From positions 6,682-19,707 of the forward strand of contig PMZN01000133.1 of NCBI GenBank assembly GCA_003170375.1: DNA of 13,026 nt, given 5' to 3'. A program made the position numbers and the translations under genes. Below the pieces are notes generated by a model. It saw nothing but the letters and a program-made list of their open reading frames with translations, did no database searches and was not told the DNA's origin. This document shows positions 1 to 7,053 of this stretch, piece after piece. The stretch's first letter is position 1. Every line of letters starts with the position of its first letter. Origin of the DNA: Acidimicrobiaceae bacterium. GTDB taxonomy: Bacteria; Actinomycetota; Acidimicrobiia; Acidimicrobiales; Bog-793.

Positions 1-270
1 CTCAGCGCGAACCCGTTCGAGAACGTCGACACAGCCGGCGTGGGCGAGCTGGTTCGCATCGCCGTCGAGCGCGGGCGCGCCGCTCGCCCGGGACTCAAGA
101 TCGGGGTCTGCGGCGAGCATGGCGGCGACCCGGTCTCGATCGACTTCTTCGCCAGGGCAGGACTCGACTACGTCAGCTGCTCGCCGTTCCGGGTACCTGT
201 TGCGCGACTCGCAGCAGCCCACGCGGTGCTAGCGATGGACGCTGAGAAGGCAAAACAAGCTTCCTCGTAG
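1..270 (+). CDS. ppdK: Pyruvate, phosphate dikinase, C-terminal end (partial)
   Basis: This is the last 89 codons of a gene that begins before the window; the frame is open from base 1 and stops with TAG at 268-270. The enzyme interconverts pyruvate, ATP and phosphate with phosphoenolpyruvate, AMP and pyrophosphate in the cytoplasm. The visible part is the end of the C-terminal PEP/pyruvate-binding barrel. It contains the signature [10 protein letters not shown], whose Cys is the catalytic proton donor in this family, followed by the conserved stretch [17 protein letters not shown]. The product ends normally soon after this, so the 3' end is intact. The gene lies 71 bases before dnaG on the same strand and could be cotranscribed with it. 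The related PEP synthase and enzyme I families share the fold, but the close match of this tail favours PPDK. Confidence 0.93.
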   Translation, partial: LSANPFENVDTAGVGELVRIAVERGRAARPGLKIGVCGEHGGDPVSIDFFARAGLDYVSCSPFRVPVARLAAAHAVLAMDAEKAKQASS

Positions 271-341
271 CACGAGATCGGCTCCGGCCAACCGAACCGC
301 GACCCCTGGGCGCGCCCGCGCACGCACGCGGTACCGTCCAA

Positions 342-2297
342 GTGATGGCGATTCCCGACGACGACGTGGCTGCGGTCCGCTCCGCAACCGACATCCTCGC
401 CCTGATAGGTGAGTACACGCCGCTCAAGCGGGTTGGGCGGCGCTATGTCGGCCTGTGCCCGTTTCATGCCGAGAAGACGGCATCGTTCTCGGTCAACGCC
501 GAAGAAGGGCTCTACTACTGCTTCGGGTGTCAGGTCTCCGGGGACGCGATCACCTTCCTGCGCAACATCGAGGGCTGCGACTTCGTCGAAGCAGTAGAGC
601 GCCTGGCGGCACGGGCCGGGATCGCGATCCGCCACGACACGGGCGGCAAGGACCAGCCCGACCGCGAAGGGCGCAAGGCCCTGCTCGGCGTCATGGAGCG
701 GGCGGTTGCCTTCTACCACGAGGAGCTGCTCAGCCAGCCGGACGCGAAACGTGCACGGCAGTACCTGCGGTCGCGGGGCTACGAGGGTGAGACCGTGCGC
801 CAGTTCGGCCTGGGCTGGGCACCTGAGGCAGGCAGGTCGCTCGTTGAAGCGGTCCGGGCCCCCGCAGATCTGCTCGTCAAAGCAGGACTCGCCCACGAGG
901 CCCAGAACCGACTGCGTGATGCCTTCCGGGGCCGGGTCATCTTCCCGATCTTCGACCCGGCGGGCAAGGCGATCGGGCTGGGTGGCAGGATCCTCCCCGG
1001 TGCCGGCGAGGGGGCCGGCCCTAAGTACCGCAACTCGCCCGAGACACCGATCTATTCGAAGAGGCGGACCCTTTACGGCCTCAACTGGGCCAAACATGCC
1101 ATCGTTCAAACCGGCGAAGTGATCATTTGCGAGGGCTATACCGACGTCATCGGCTTCTTCGCTGCCGGCTTGCCCCGAGCGGTGGCCACTTGCGGGACGG
1201 CGCTCACCGAGGAACACTTCCGCCTCCTCGGGCGATTCGCGAAACGAGTCGTCCTAGCGTTCGATGCCGACGCTGCCGGCCAATCGGCTGCTGCCCGCTT
1301 TTATGAATGGGAGAAACGTCACGAACTGGAAGTCGCCGTTGCCGCCCTGCCCGCGGGCAGCGACCCGGCGGACCTCGCGATGCGCGAGCCGCAGGCCTTG
1401 ACCGATGCGGTCGAGAACGCGAAGACGTTTCTCCGCTTCAGGGTGGATCGGGCGCTGGCCTCGGGCGAGCTCAAGACCGGCGAAGGCCGGGCCCACGCGG
1501 CCGAAGCTGCTCTCGCGATGGTCGCCGAGCACCCGAACGAACTGGTTCGCGATCAATTCCTCGTCAGCGTGTCGGACCTGACCAGGCAAGACCCCGAGCG
1601 ACTGCGACCACGCTTGGAGGCGCTCGTCCAGGCCTTCAAGGCATCGAGTCGCAAGACTACCGGCGAGGCCGGCCGGGCCGTTGGCGGCGGGCGGTCTCAA
1701 CCACCAGACGAGGAACCGCCATGGCAACCGGACCCCGAGGGCAGCTGGGAGCAGTCCGGGGGCAGAACACGACCAGCCGGGCCTGGCTCCAGCTCTTGGC
1801 GGGAACCGAACCCTGTTCCTTCGGGCGAGCGCGCCGGACGGGACGCGCTCGTGCTCGCAGTTCGCGAGCCGCAGGCCATGGCTGGGCGATTGAACGAGGC
1901 GATGTTCGCCGACCCGCTCCAGCGAGCTGCACTCACGGCACTTACCAGCTCGACAAACCTGCATGACGCCATCGAGAGTGCAGACGAGGAAGTGGCGGAC
2001 CTGCTTCGGCAACTCGCGGTGTCCGAGCCCGACGCGGACCCGGACCAGACCGTGACCGCCCTGGCCCGCTCCGCCGCCCAGGTAGCACTCGACGAAATCA
2101 AGGCCGAGGCCCGCCAGGCCAGTGCCGAGGACGACGCGACCCGGCTCGCTGCGGCCGGTGCCGCCATCAGATGGCTAAAGTCCGAGCTGGAGCTAGTGCA
2201 GGAACCGGGAACGGCCGATAGGACTTCGCCTGCCGTGAGTGACGCTGCGAATCGATTGGTAGCGTGGCTGTCGCAGCGCTATCTGGAGGCGAGATGA
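342..2297 (+). CDS. dnaG: DNA primase DnaG
   Basis: DnaG makes the RNA primers for Okazaki fragments and works with the replicative helicase DnaB. The protein is about 650 residues, a normal length. Near the N terminus is a CHC2 zinc ribbon with C39, H42, C60 and C63 (CPFH...YYCFGC). The RNA polymerase domain follows, with a TOPRIM fold whose catalytic Glu lies in EGYTD (E264) and whose metal-binding aspartates lie in FDADAAG (D308, D310). A Gly/Pro/Arg-rich linker around residues 440-500 leads to a poorly conserved helicase-binding C-terminal domain. The start is either GTG at 342 or the adjacent ATG at 345. Neither has a clear Shine-Dalgarno sequence, so a leaderless or upstream-coupled start is possible. 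The stop codon overlaps the rpoD start as ATGA, which indicates translational coupling. Confidence 0.97.
   Translation: MMAIPDDDVAAVRSATDILALIGEYTPLKRVGRRYVGLCPFHAEKTASFSVNAEEGLYYCFGCQVSGDAITFLRNIEGCDFVEAVERLAARAGIAIRHDTGGKDQPDREGRKALLGVMERAVAFYHEELLSQPDAKRARQYLRSRGYEGETVRQFGLGWAPEAGRSLVEAVRAPADLLVKAGLAHEAQNRLRDAFRGRVIFPIFDPAGKAIGLGGRILPGAGEGAGPKYRNSPETPIYSKRRTLYGLNWAKHAIVQTGEVIICEGYTDVIGFFAAGLPRAVATCGTALTEEHFRLLGRFAKRVVLAFDADAAGQSAAARFYEWEKRHELEVAVAALPAGSDPADLAMREPQALTDAVENAKTFLRFRVDRALASGELKTGEGRAHAAEAALAMVAEHPNELVRDQFLVSVSDLTRQDPERLRPRLEALVQAFKASSRKTTGEAGRAVGGGRSQPPDEEPPWQPDPEGSWEQSGGRTRPAGPGSSSWREPNPVPSGERAGRDALVLAVREPQAMAGRLNEAMFADPLQRAALTALTSSTNLHDAIESADEEVADLLRQLAVSEPDADPDQTVTALARSAAQVALDEIKAEARQASAEDDATRLAAAGAAIRWLKSELELVQEPGTADRTSPAVSDAANRLVAWLSQRYLEAR
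2285..2289 (+). promoter_or_regulatory. Ribosome binding site deciding the rpoD start
   Basis: GGAGG lies inside the last codons of dnaG, four bases before the ATG at 2294. It supports 2294 over the in-frame GTG at 2264, which has no comparable site. The ATG shares bases with the dnaG stop (ATGA). Confidence 0.7.
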
Positions 2298-3475
2298 CCG
2301 GCACGACCGAGCAGGCCCCCGAGTCGGGAGTCAAAGGCTCCACGACTGGCACCAGCGCGGCCAACGGCACCGCGGAGGTCCGCGAGCCTGCACCGGCCGA
2401 GCCACCCCTGGTGGACTTCGACGGCATCGGAGCCGACGCGCTGTTGCAAGACGGCGATCGCGAGAACGGCGCGATCCTCCCCAAGCCTCGCCCACGTGTC
2501 GTCTCGGTGCCGATGTCACTCGGGGGCGGGAACGGCGATGCCCAGGCAACAGATCCCGTTCGCGCCTATCTGAGGGAGATCGGGCGCGTCTCGCTGCTTT
2601 CGCCCGAGCTCGAGGTTCTTTGCGCACGAAAGATCGAGGCCGGCCAGGAGGCGGCCGCAGAGCTGGCCGCCCTAAGAGCATCAGGGACCTTTGACAAGAT
2701 TGCCTTCGAGGAGCGCCGAGCGGCCGAACGGGCGATCCACGAAGGCTTGGAGGCCAAGGATCTCCTCATCGAGGCGAACCTGCGACTGGTGGTCTCGATC
2801 GCGAAGCGTTATCGCAATCGAGGGATGGCGTTCTTGGACCTCATCCAGGAAGGCAATCTCGGATTGATGCGCGCGGTCGAGAAATTCGACTATCGCCGCG
2901 GCTTCAAGTTCTCCACGTACGCCACTTGGTGGATCCGCCAGGCCATCACACGGGCCGTCGCAGACCAGGCCCGCACGATCCGAATCCCAGTCCACATGGT
3001 CGAGACGATCAACAAGATCGTGCGCACCCAGCGGCAACTGTCCCAGGAGCTCGGCCGTGAGCCGACGGTCGAGGAGGTATCCGCCCGGACGCAGTTCCCG
3101 GTCGAAAGAGTGCGCGAGCTCCAGCGGATCAGTCAGGACACCATTTCCCTGGAACAACCAATCAGCGAGGAGGAGGACTTCAGCCTCTCGGACCTGATCG
3201 AAGACCACACTGCCGAAGTACCGGTCGACGCGGCCACGCGAATGTTGCTGAACGAGGCAGTGAAACGTGCCCTATCCGAGTTGAGCGAACGCGAGCAGGA
3301 AGTGGTGAGGCTTCGTTTCGGCCTGGACGACGGCCGGATCCGGACCCTCGAGGAGGTCGGGCAAATCTTCGGAGTCACCCGGGAGCGCATTCGCCAGATC
3401 GAGATGAAGACGCTCGCGAAGCTGCGTCACCCGATGGTGTCGCGCCCGCTTCGGGACTATGTGGAAGGCGACTGA
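2294..3475 (+). CDS. rpoD: Principal RNA polymerase sigma factor (RpoD/SigA, sigma-70 group 1)
   Basis: This is the housekeeping sigma factor that directs RNA polymerase to -35/-10 promoters; from ATG 2294 it is 393 residues. The first 85 or so residues are acidic, Gly/Pro/Thr-rich and poorly conserved, in place of a canonical region 1.1. Region 1.2 starts at [11 protein letters not shown] (about residue 87). Region 2 carries the core-binding and melting segment, including [32 protein letters not shown] and [16 protein letters not shown]. Region 3 includes [14 protein letters not shown]. Region 4.2 holds the -35-binding helix-turn-helix, [20 protein letters not shown], close to the end LRDYVEGD. 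This full set is typical of the essential sigma rather than an alternative one. The gene overlaps dnaG by four bases and is followed 16 bases later by the end of a convergent gene. Confidence 0.96.
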   Translation: MTGTTEQAPESGVKGSTTGTSAANGTAEVREPAPAEPPLVDFDGIGADALLQDGDRENGAILPKPRPRVVSVPMSLGGGNGDAQATDPVRAYLREIGRVSLLSPELEVLCARKIEAGQEAAAELAALRASGTFDKIAFEERRAAERAIHEGLEAKDLLIEANLRLVVSIAKRYRNRGMAFLDLIQEGNLGLMRAVEKFDYRRGFKFSTYATWWIRQAITRAVADQARTIRIPVHMVETINKIVRTQRQLSQELGREPTVEEVSARTQFPVERVRELQRISQDTISLEQPISEEEDFSLSDLIEDHTAEVPVDAATRMLLNEAVKRALSELSEREQEVVRLRFGLDDGRIRTLEEVGQIFGVTRERIRQIEMKTLAKLRHPMVSRPLRDYVEGD

Positions 3476-3491
3476 AGCCGAGCGAGCGGGC

Positions 3492-3809
3492 TCAGGTCCT
3501 TCTTGTCGCCTCCGTACGTTGGGGCGAGACGGCGCTCTCGAAAAGGGCGATCACTCGTTCCCGAGCAAGGTTCCCGACCGGTCCGCGCAGCAGATCACTT
3601 GCTCTTTCCCGAGCGAGATCGCCCAGTGCGAGCACTTTTTCGGCCTTCAGCTCTGCCGCGCGCACGTTCGGGCTGGTGTGCAGCAACCAGTCCGATGTTG
3701 GTGAAGCGAGCTGGCCGCGGCTCGCAATCGGGGCCCGGAGCTGGCGCGCCTTCTTGGTCAGGTAGAAGCCTGCTGCACACCCCACGACGAACCCGGTCCT
3801 GAACCGCAT
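3492..3809 (-). CDS. Small YtxH-like membrane-anchored protein
   Basis: This 105-residue protein starts MRFRTGFVVGCAAGFYLTKKAR. The short Gly/Ala-rich hydrophobic N-terminal segment with a basic flank resembles the small YtxH-type proteins common in Actinomycetota, and the rest is a charged, mostly helical tail rich in Ala, Arg and Glu. A single membrane anchor with a cytoplasmic tail is the simplest reading, and no catalytic motif is visible. The ATG at 3809 has a purine-rich AAAGGCGG directly upstream on the minus strand, although the spacing is short. The gene is convergent with rpoD (16-base gap). Its function is unknown and the family assignment rests on the N terminus alone. Confidence 0.7.
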   Translation of the reverse strand: MRFRTGFVVGCAAGFYLTKKARQLRAPIASRGQLASPTSDWLLHTSPNVRAAELKAEKVLALGDLARERASDLLRGPVGNLARERVIALFESAVSPQRTEATRRT

Positions 3810-3836
3810 CCGCCTTTCTTACATCGCGCGTCCGAG

Positions 3837-3924
3837 CTTCGCCAGTGCGAAGTCCCCTGGGCTCGCCCGGCTGAGCGGGCAGACACCCGTTTCGGCGTGA
3901 TCAGCGACGCCCGCTGCGGGCGTC
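3837..3924. other. Cluster of three hairpins between the YtxH-like gene and tRNA-Asn
   Basis: The 190-base spacer 3810-3999 contains no gene but has three inverted repeats in a row. CTTCGC/GCGAAG lies at 3837-3852 with a four-base loop. GCCCG/CGGGC lies at 3865-3880. GACGCCCGC/GCGGGCGTC lies at 3906-3924; its nine-base arms are separated by one base, so it would fold as seven pairs with a five-base loop. None is followed by a T run on either strand. They lie between divergent genes and could be leader structures of the minus-strand gene, a protein-binding site, or part of a structured RNA I do not recognise. Confidence 0.4.
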
Positions 3925-3980
3925 CGGAGGGCCGTCCGACGTGGCTTTCGAACAGGCGGCGGTCGAGGACCGTCAGCCCG

Positions 3981-3986
3981 TATAGG
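3981..3986 (+). promoter_or_regulatory. Possible -10 element for tRNA-Asn
   Basis: TATAGG lies 13 bases before the tRNA 5' end, at a distance that fits a short precursor leader. No convincing -35 hexamer is visible at the expected spacing, so this is tentative. Confidence 0.3.
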
Positions 3987-3999
3987 CTTCGCGCTGATT

Positions 4000-4072
4000 T
4001 CCGGGGTAGCTCAATCGGCAGAGCACGCGACTGTTAATCGTGTGGTTGAGAGTTCGAGTCTCTCCCCCGGAG
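4000..4072 (+). tRNA. tRNA-Asn (anticodon GTT)
   Basis: The full cloverleaf can be drawn. The acceptor is TCCGGGG (4000-4006) with CCCCGGA (4065-4071). The D-arm begins GTAGCTCAATCGGCAGAGC. The anticodon stem is CGCGA/TCGTG (4026-4030, 4038-4042) around loop CTGTTAA, with anticodon GTT at 4033-4035. The T-stem is GAGAG/CTCTC around TTCGAGT (4053-4059). The discriminator is G4072. CCA is not encoded. It decodes AAC/AAU as asparagine. Confidence 0.96.
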
Positions 4073-4086
4073 CTGCGCACCGAAGC

Positions 4087-4124
4087 TTTGAGGTCTTTCG
4101 ACGTCAAACCACACTCGTGAGTGT
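4087..4124 (+). terminator. Tandem hairpins after tRNA-Asn, probable terminator without a U-tract
   Basis: Fifteen bases after the tRNA, TTTGAGGTC and GACGTCAAA form a nine-position stem with one mismatch around loop TTTC (4087-4108). It is followed at once by ACACTC/GAGTGT (4111-4124). No T run follows, which is common for high-GC actinobacterial terminators but leaves the assignment uncertain. The pair separates the tRNA from the end of the convergent membrane-protein gene. Confidence 0.4.
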
Positions 4125-4155
4125 CCTGGTCCCGCAGTTGCAACTAGCAGGCTCG

Positions 4156-5820
4156 CTATTGGTGCGCCCACGGCTGGGGCGCGTAAGTGCCGTCACCCCG
4201 TAGCGAGAGGTCGTGCGCCCAGGTCAGCACGTGGTATGGACCGACGGCTGCTACGTGTTGCGGCGGCCCGAACGATGCCAGAGCTGACTGCGCGTCGACG
4301 CCTCCCCATGGCGTCGTCGCGTTGTAGACGAGGAACTCGAAGCCTCCCCCGTACCATGCCGAGCTCGACAGCCTCCTGTATCGCACGACATGCTGACCGC
4401 CGGCACGCGTGACGACCGGGCGGACGACAACGGAATCGGAGGACTCCACCGTCACGATCGACGCGCTCCAGTAGTCGCCTATGCCTCTGGTGAGATGGTG
4501 CTGCTCGAGATACGCAGCCAGGCCCACGGCGGGTTGAGCCGGTGACGGAGTCGTGAGGGTGTTCACGAAGGTCGTCGCGTAGCCGAGGACCACAAGACCA
4601 GCCACTCCGGCGAGGACAATCCTCGGCCATCCATTCGTCGCACGTCCCGCGATCTGTCCCGCGAGGCGCGCACCAAGGATCGAGCCGAAGATCATCGCGG
4701 CCGTCAGGTAGCGGCCAAAAGGGGCCTGCGACGAGAAGGAGAACCATACAAAGGTGGAGCAGCCGCCGAAGAAACCGAAGACGAGCACATCCTCGAACCA
4801 GGCGGCCTCCCGGCGGTCCGAGCCAGCAACCTCATCTGATGCCGGTACGTCGCCGCCCACGATCGAGCCCACGACCGAGCGGACGATCGCAACAAGCCCG
4901 ACACCGATCGCCAACACGCCCAGACCTAGCCCGATCGCGTGTGCAACCCCGAGGATCGGTGGCACTCCCGGCGAACCGAAGGGTCGAGACCCGACACCCT
5001 CCAACGCCGCTCCCCAGGTGATGACGTGATAGACGTTGTGAAACATCTGATGGAACTGCGCCCGAGGATTCGCCGCGCCGATCGTGTAGGCCCCGATTGC
5101 CCAAGTGATCCTGCGCGCGGCTTCGGCAAACACGACGCTGCCCAATGCCGCAGTGAACGCAGGAGCACCCGCTCTCCATCGCCGAGCCCGTAGCGCGGCA
5201 ACTATCCCCGCCAGGCCAATCGGTGCCACTCCGAGGACCACAATCTGGAGGTCTCCGAGCAGGCCGGCCGCGAGGAAGACGACCGCCAGCAGCCAGCCCC
5301 AGCCGAAACGAGCCCTCCGCAACGCCACGAACGCGACAAGGCACCAAAGCGTCGTCGCCACATGGAATGGACCGATGAGGAAGAACTCTGCGAAGGCATG
5401 CGTCGGCAGGCCGAGAAGCACAACGACAGTCCCTGCGGCCAGTAAGCCGGCCCACCGACCTCGACCACGCTGCGCGATCCATGCTCCGAACCCGATGACG
5501 CCGACGGCGATGATCGCCGGCACAAGGTGAAGTAGTTGCGGATGGACTCCTCCGACGAGGACGGCAATTGCGTAGACCGGGGCATCCACCAACCAGAACG
5601 AGTCGAGGGAGAGAGCCCAGTGGGTGAGCGTGAAATTCCCGAGCAAGGCCTTTCCCTCGAGAATCACGCTGGCCCCATCCGAGTTCGCGGCATACGAATG
5701 CACGGACGAGAGGTAGAGCAGGCCGACGAGGACGAGCGAACCCACCGCCCACGCGCACCATAGGACGAGGCGCCAAGCGGACCGGTCCCTTAGGTGACCG
5801 TCGCCGCCTCGATGTCGCAC
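4156..5820 (-). CDS. Polytopic membrane protein, GT-C glycosyltransferase-like
   Basis: This 554-residue protein has roughly a dozen hydrophobic segments, beginning at residues 17-39 and ending around residue 420, followed by an extracytoplasmic C-terminal region of about 130 residues. The first outer loop carries ANSDGAS and an Asp/Trp-rich continuation (LSLDSFWLVDAPVY). An acidic residue in the first outer loop followed by many helices is the plan of GT-C enzymes, which use polyprenyl-phosphate sugars (for example PMT/GT39-like proteins). That suggests a role in cell-envelope or protein glycosylation, but this is inference from layout only. The start is GTG at 5820; no good ribosome binding site is visible, but no other start codon precedes the first membrane segment. 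It stands alone, convergent with tRNA-Asn. Other multi-spanning hypothetical proteins cannot be excluded. Confidence 0.75.
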   Translation of the reverse strand: MRHRGGDGHLRDRSAWRLVLWCAWAVGSLVLVGLLYLSSVHSYAANSDGASVILEGKALLGNFTLTHWALSLDSFWLVDAPVYAIAVLVGGVHPQLLHLVPAIIAVGVIGFGAWIAQRGRGRWAGLLAAGTVVVLLGLPTHAFAEFFLIGPFHVATTLWCLVAFVALRRARFGWGWLLAVVFLAAGLLGDLQIVVLGVAPIGLAGIVAALRARRWRAGAPAFTAALGSVVFAEAARRITWAIGAYTIGAANPRAQFHQMFHNVYHVITWGAALEGVGSRPFGSPGVPPILGVAHAIGLGLGVLAIGVGLVAIVRSVVGSIVGGDVPASDEVAGSDRREAAWFEDVLVFGFFGGCSTFVWFSFSSQAPFGRYLTAAMIFGSILGARLAGQIAGRATNGWPRIVLAGVAGLVVLGYATTFVNTLTTPSPAQPAVGLAAYLEQHHLTRGIGDYWSASIVTVESSDSVVVRPVVTRAGGQHVVRYRRLSSSAWYGGGFEFLVYNATTPWGGVDAQSALASFGPPQHVAAVGPYHVLTWAHDLSLRGDGTYAPQPWAHQ

Positions 5821-6090
5821 GGCCGGATGTTAACCAATCGCCATCCGTGTCCCCTAGCCAGAGCGCGAGCCGGCCTCGTCCACCCCTCCCGGCGTCGCGA
5901 CAGCCGCGGCAGGCCCTCTGAGAGAGGGGAACCGGAACCGGGCCTCATCCTCGAAACACAGCCGCCCAGGCCGGGTTGCAAGCCGGCAGGGCTCGAGGCA
6001 CGGGACGGATTCGCACTCCCTGTCCTCGGGCGTAGCATCCGAGGGCACAGTTAGGGCAAGCAGTAGCGCGACAAACCGCAGTTACAGGAA

Positions 6091-6163
6091 GGGCCCGTAG
6101 CTCAGTGGTCAGAGCAGGGGACTCATAATCCCTTGGTCGCAGGTTCGATCCCTGCCGGGCCCA
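6091..6163 (+). tRNA. tRNA with anticodon CAT (Met or lysidine-type Ile2), integration target
   Basis: The acceptor is GGGCCCG (6091-6097) with CGGGCCC (6156-6162). The anticodon stem is GGGGA/TCCCT around loop CTCATAA, with anticodon CAT at 6124-6126. The T-stem is GCAGG/CCTGC around TTCGATC (6144-6150). The discriminator is A6163. The following bases are CCG, so CCA is not encoded. The GGGCCCG acceptor argues against initiator tRNA. The run from the D-arm to the variable loop (CAGTGG..AGAGCAGG, ACTCATAATC.CTTGGTCGC), compared from memory, is closer to E. coli ileX (tRNA-Ile2) than to its elongator tRNA-Met. The 3' half starts a 19-base repeat found again at 13008-13026, so the present 3' half was probably supplied by the island. 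Confidence 0.93.
6121..6139 (+). repeat. Left attachment-site repeat (attL core) inside the tRNA
   Basis: ACTCATAATCCCTTGGTCG covers the end of the anticodon stem, the anticodon loop and the variable region. It is identical to 13008-13026. The base before it differs (G here, A at the right copy), which sets the left limit of identity. tRNA anticodon-to-3'-end segments are the standard target of tyrosine integrases. Confidence 0.85.
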
Positions 6164-6220
6164 CCGATGAAACCACAGTTTCAGAGGGTACTTTTCGGAC
6201 CCGATTCGCGAAGTCTCCAA

Positions 6221-6239
6221 CCCAACAATCGCCCAACAA
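6221..6239 (+). repeat. Left pair of arm-type-like repeats
   Basis: CCCAACAA occurs at 6221-6228 and again at 6232-6239, an 11-base period, 82 bases inside the left core repeat. A matching pair with the same period and orientation lies inside the right end. This is what arm-type binding sites of a tyrosine integrase look like; no integrase is present to confirm it. Confidence 0.5.
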
Positions 6240-6322
6240 CGTCTCGGAGATCTCCCGAATCCCCAGAATCCCAGGAGGACAAACCCGGAGAGTCCCGACG
6301 AATCCCGAAGGACGGATCCCGG

Positions 6323-6445
6323 TGTGAGGCGCTCGGAGCCGAGGACCTCTGTCCAGGACTCGAAGGGCAGATCGCCCGTCACCATAAGGCTCGTGCGTTC
6401 ATAGGCCGTCGAGATGACGTCGAGGAGCAACTCGGCACCGACCTT
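6323..6445 (-). pseudogene. istB: IstB (IS21-family ATPase) internal fragment, minus strand
   Basis: Reading leftwards, the frame gives KVGAELLLDVISTAYERTSL followed by MVTGDLPFESWTEVLGSERLT, the late part of an IS21-family transposition helper ATPase. Similarity stops at 6323, where GALLDRLTH would be expected, and at the other end around 6445. Both ends of the gene are missing. The sequence type differs from the second istB fragment beside it, so the two come from different IS elements. Confidence 0.8.
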
Positions 6446-6460
6446 GGAGGCCGGGACCAA

Positions 6461-6684
6461 ACCGCCAATCTCTTCCTCCAGCTGGTGTCGTCGCGTTTCG
6501 AGCGAGCGTGACCGTGAGCTCCAATAAGGCCTTCGGCCGATGGGGCGAGGTCTTCGGTGACGACACTGTGGCCGCCATGATCGACCGCCTCGTCCATCAC
6601 GCCGAGGTCATCAACCTAAAGGACGACAGCTACAGGTTCAAAGGCCGCGATCTCGGGAGGGTGCCCGGTGAGGACTACACCTGA
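6461..6684 (+). pseudogene. istB: IstB (IS21-family ATPase) 3' end with frameshift, plus strand
   Basis: The frame beginning at 6461 reads TANLFLQLVSSRFERA and then hits TGA at 6509. From 6508 in another frame it continues VTVSSNKAFGRWGEVFGDD, then a stretch ending INLKDDSYRFKGRDLGRVPG, and stops at TGA 6682-6684. In intact relatives these two blocks are joined by a few residues, so a small deletion has removed bases near 6508. Only the last quarter of the gene remains. The 3' end and the IS terminus behind it are preserved. Confidence 0.85.
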
Positions 6685-6758
6685 GCAACTGTCGGCCATC
6701 GAGGAGGTGGCGCCTCTGGCCGAATGACCACCCAACGTGGCCGGTGGCCCCAAGCGGG

Positions 6759-6784
6759 GGGTCAATTTTCGCCCGGCGTTGACA
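6759..6784. repeat. Right terminus of an IS21-family element
   Basis: Seventy-five bases after the istB stop, the DNA reads GGTCAATTTTCGCC, then CGGCGTTGACA, ending in CA. Read inward this is TGTCAACGCC...GAAAATTGACC, the form of an IS21-family terminal inverted repeat. The partner end is not in the window because the left part of the IS is gone. Confidence 0.6.
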
Positions 6785-7053
6785 ATCGAAAACCTTCATC
6801 GGATGGAACTCGGAAATCGCAGGTTGTCTCACGAACTCAGCGCCTTCACCGGTGGGTCCGAGGCCGGAGTATCAAGCCAGAGGGGTGACCGCGACGACGC
6901 GACGGAGTCCAGACTTGTCTTGGGCAGCCTGATCCTTTGAATCGTTCGTGGTGTCTGTACCGATCGCTGTCACCAAACCGGGATGCTGCCTTCGCCGAGA
7001 ACGATTTACCGCGGCCCTTAAGTATTTGCAGTAGCCAGTCGATAAATGAGGTC
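6785..7053. other. Spacer between the IS end and the GGDEF-EAL gene
   Basis: These 269 bases start directly outside the IS end and run to the chosen start of the signalling gene. I see no gene, RNA or convincing promoter here. The frame of the downstream gene remains open back to a TTG at 6937, but that stretch has no ribosome binding site or domain-like sequence. Confidence 0.5.

Noticed and set aside
168..2012. Long open frames on the minus strand opposite dnaG (349 and 252 codons).
   Set aside because: They are complete antisense shadows of a well-recognised gene in high-GC DNA and show no family-like sequence.
5821..6090. The spacer before the CAT tRNA, checked for a second tRNA, riboswitch or small gene.
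   Set aside because: No cloverleaf, recognised riboswitch core or supported reading frame was found; the open frames there are shadows of GC-rich sequence.
6080..6166. A protein-like stretch on the minus strand beginning ARQGSNLRPRDYESPALTTE.
   Set aside because: It is the antisense translation of the CAT tRNA, a well-known false protein signature. Only the istB-like part of that frame, right of 6323, is meaningful.
6254..6286. Four C-runs that could make a G-quadruplex on the minus strand.
   Set aside because: The runs are mostly three bases with loops of 4, 5 and 11; this is weak and unremarkable in high-GC DNA.
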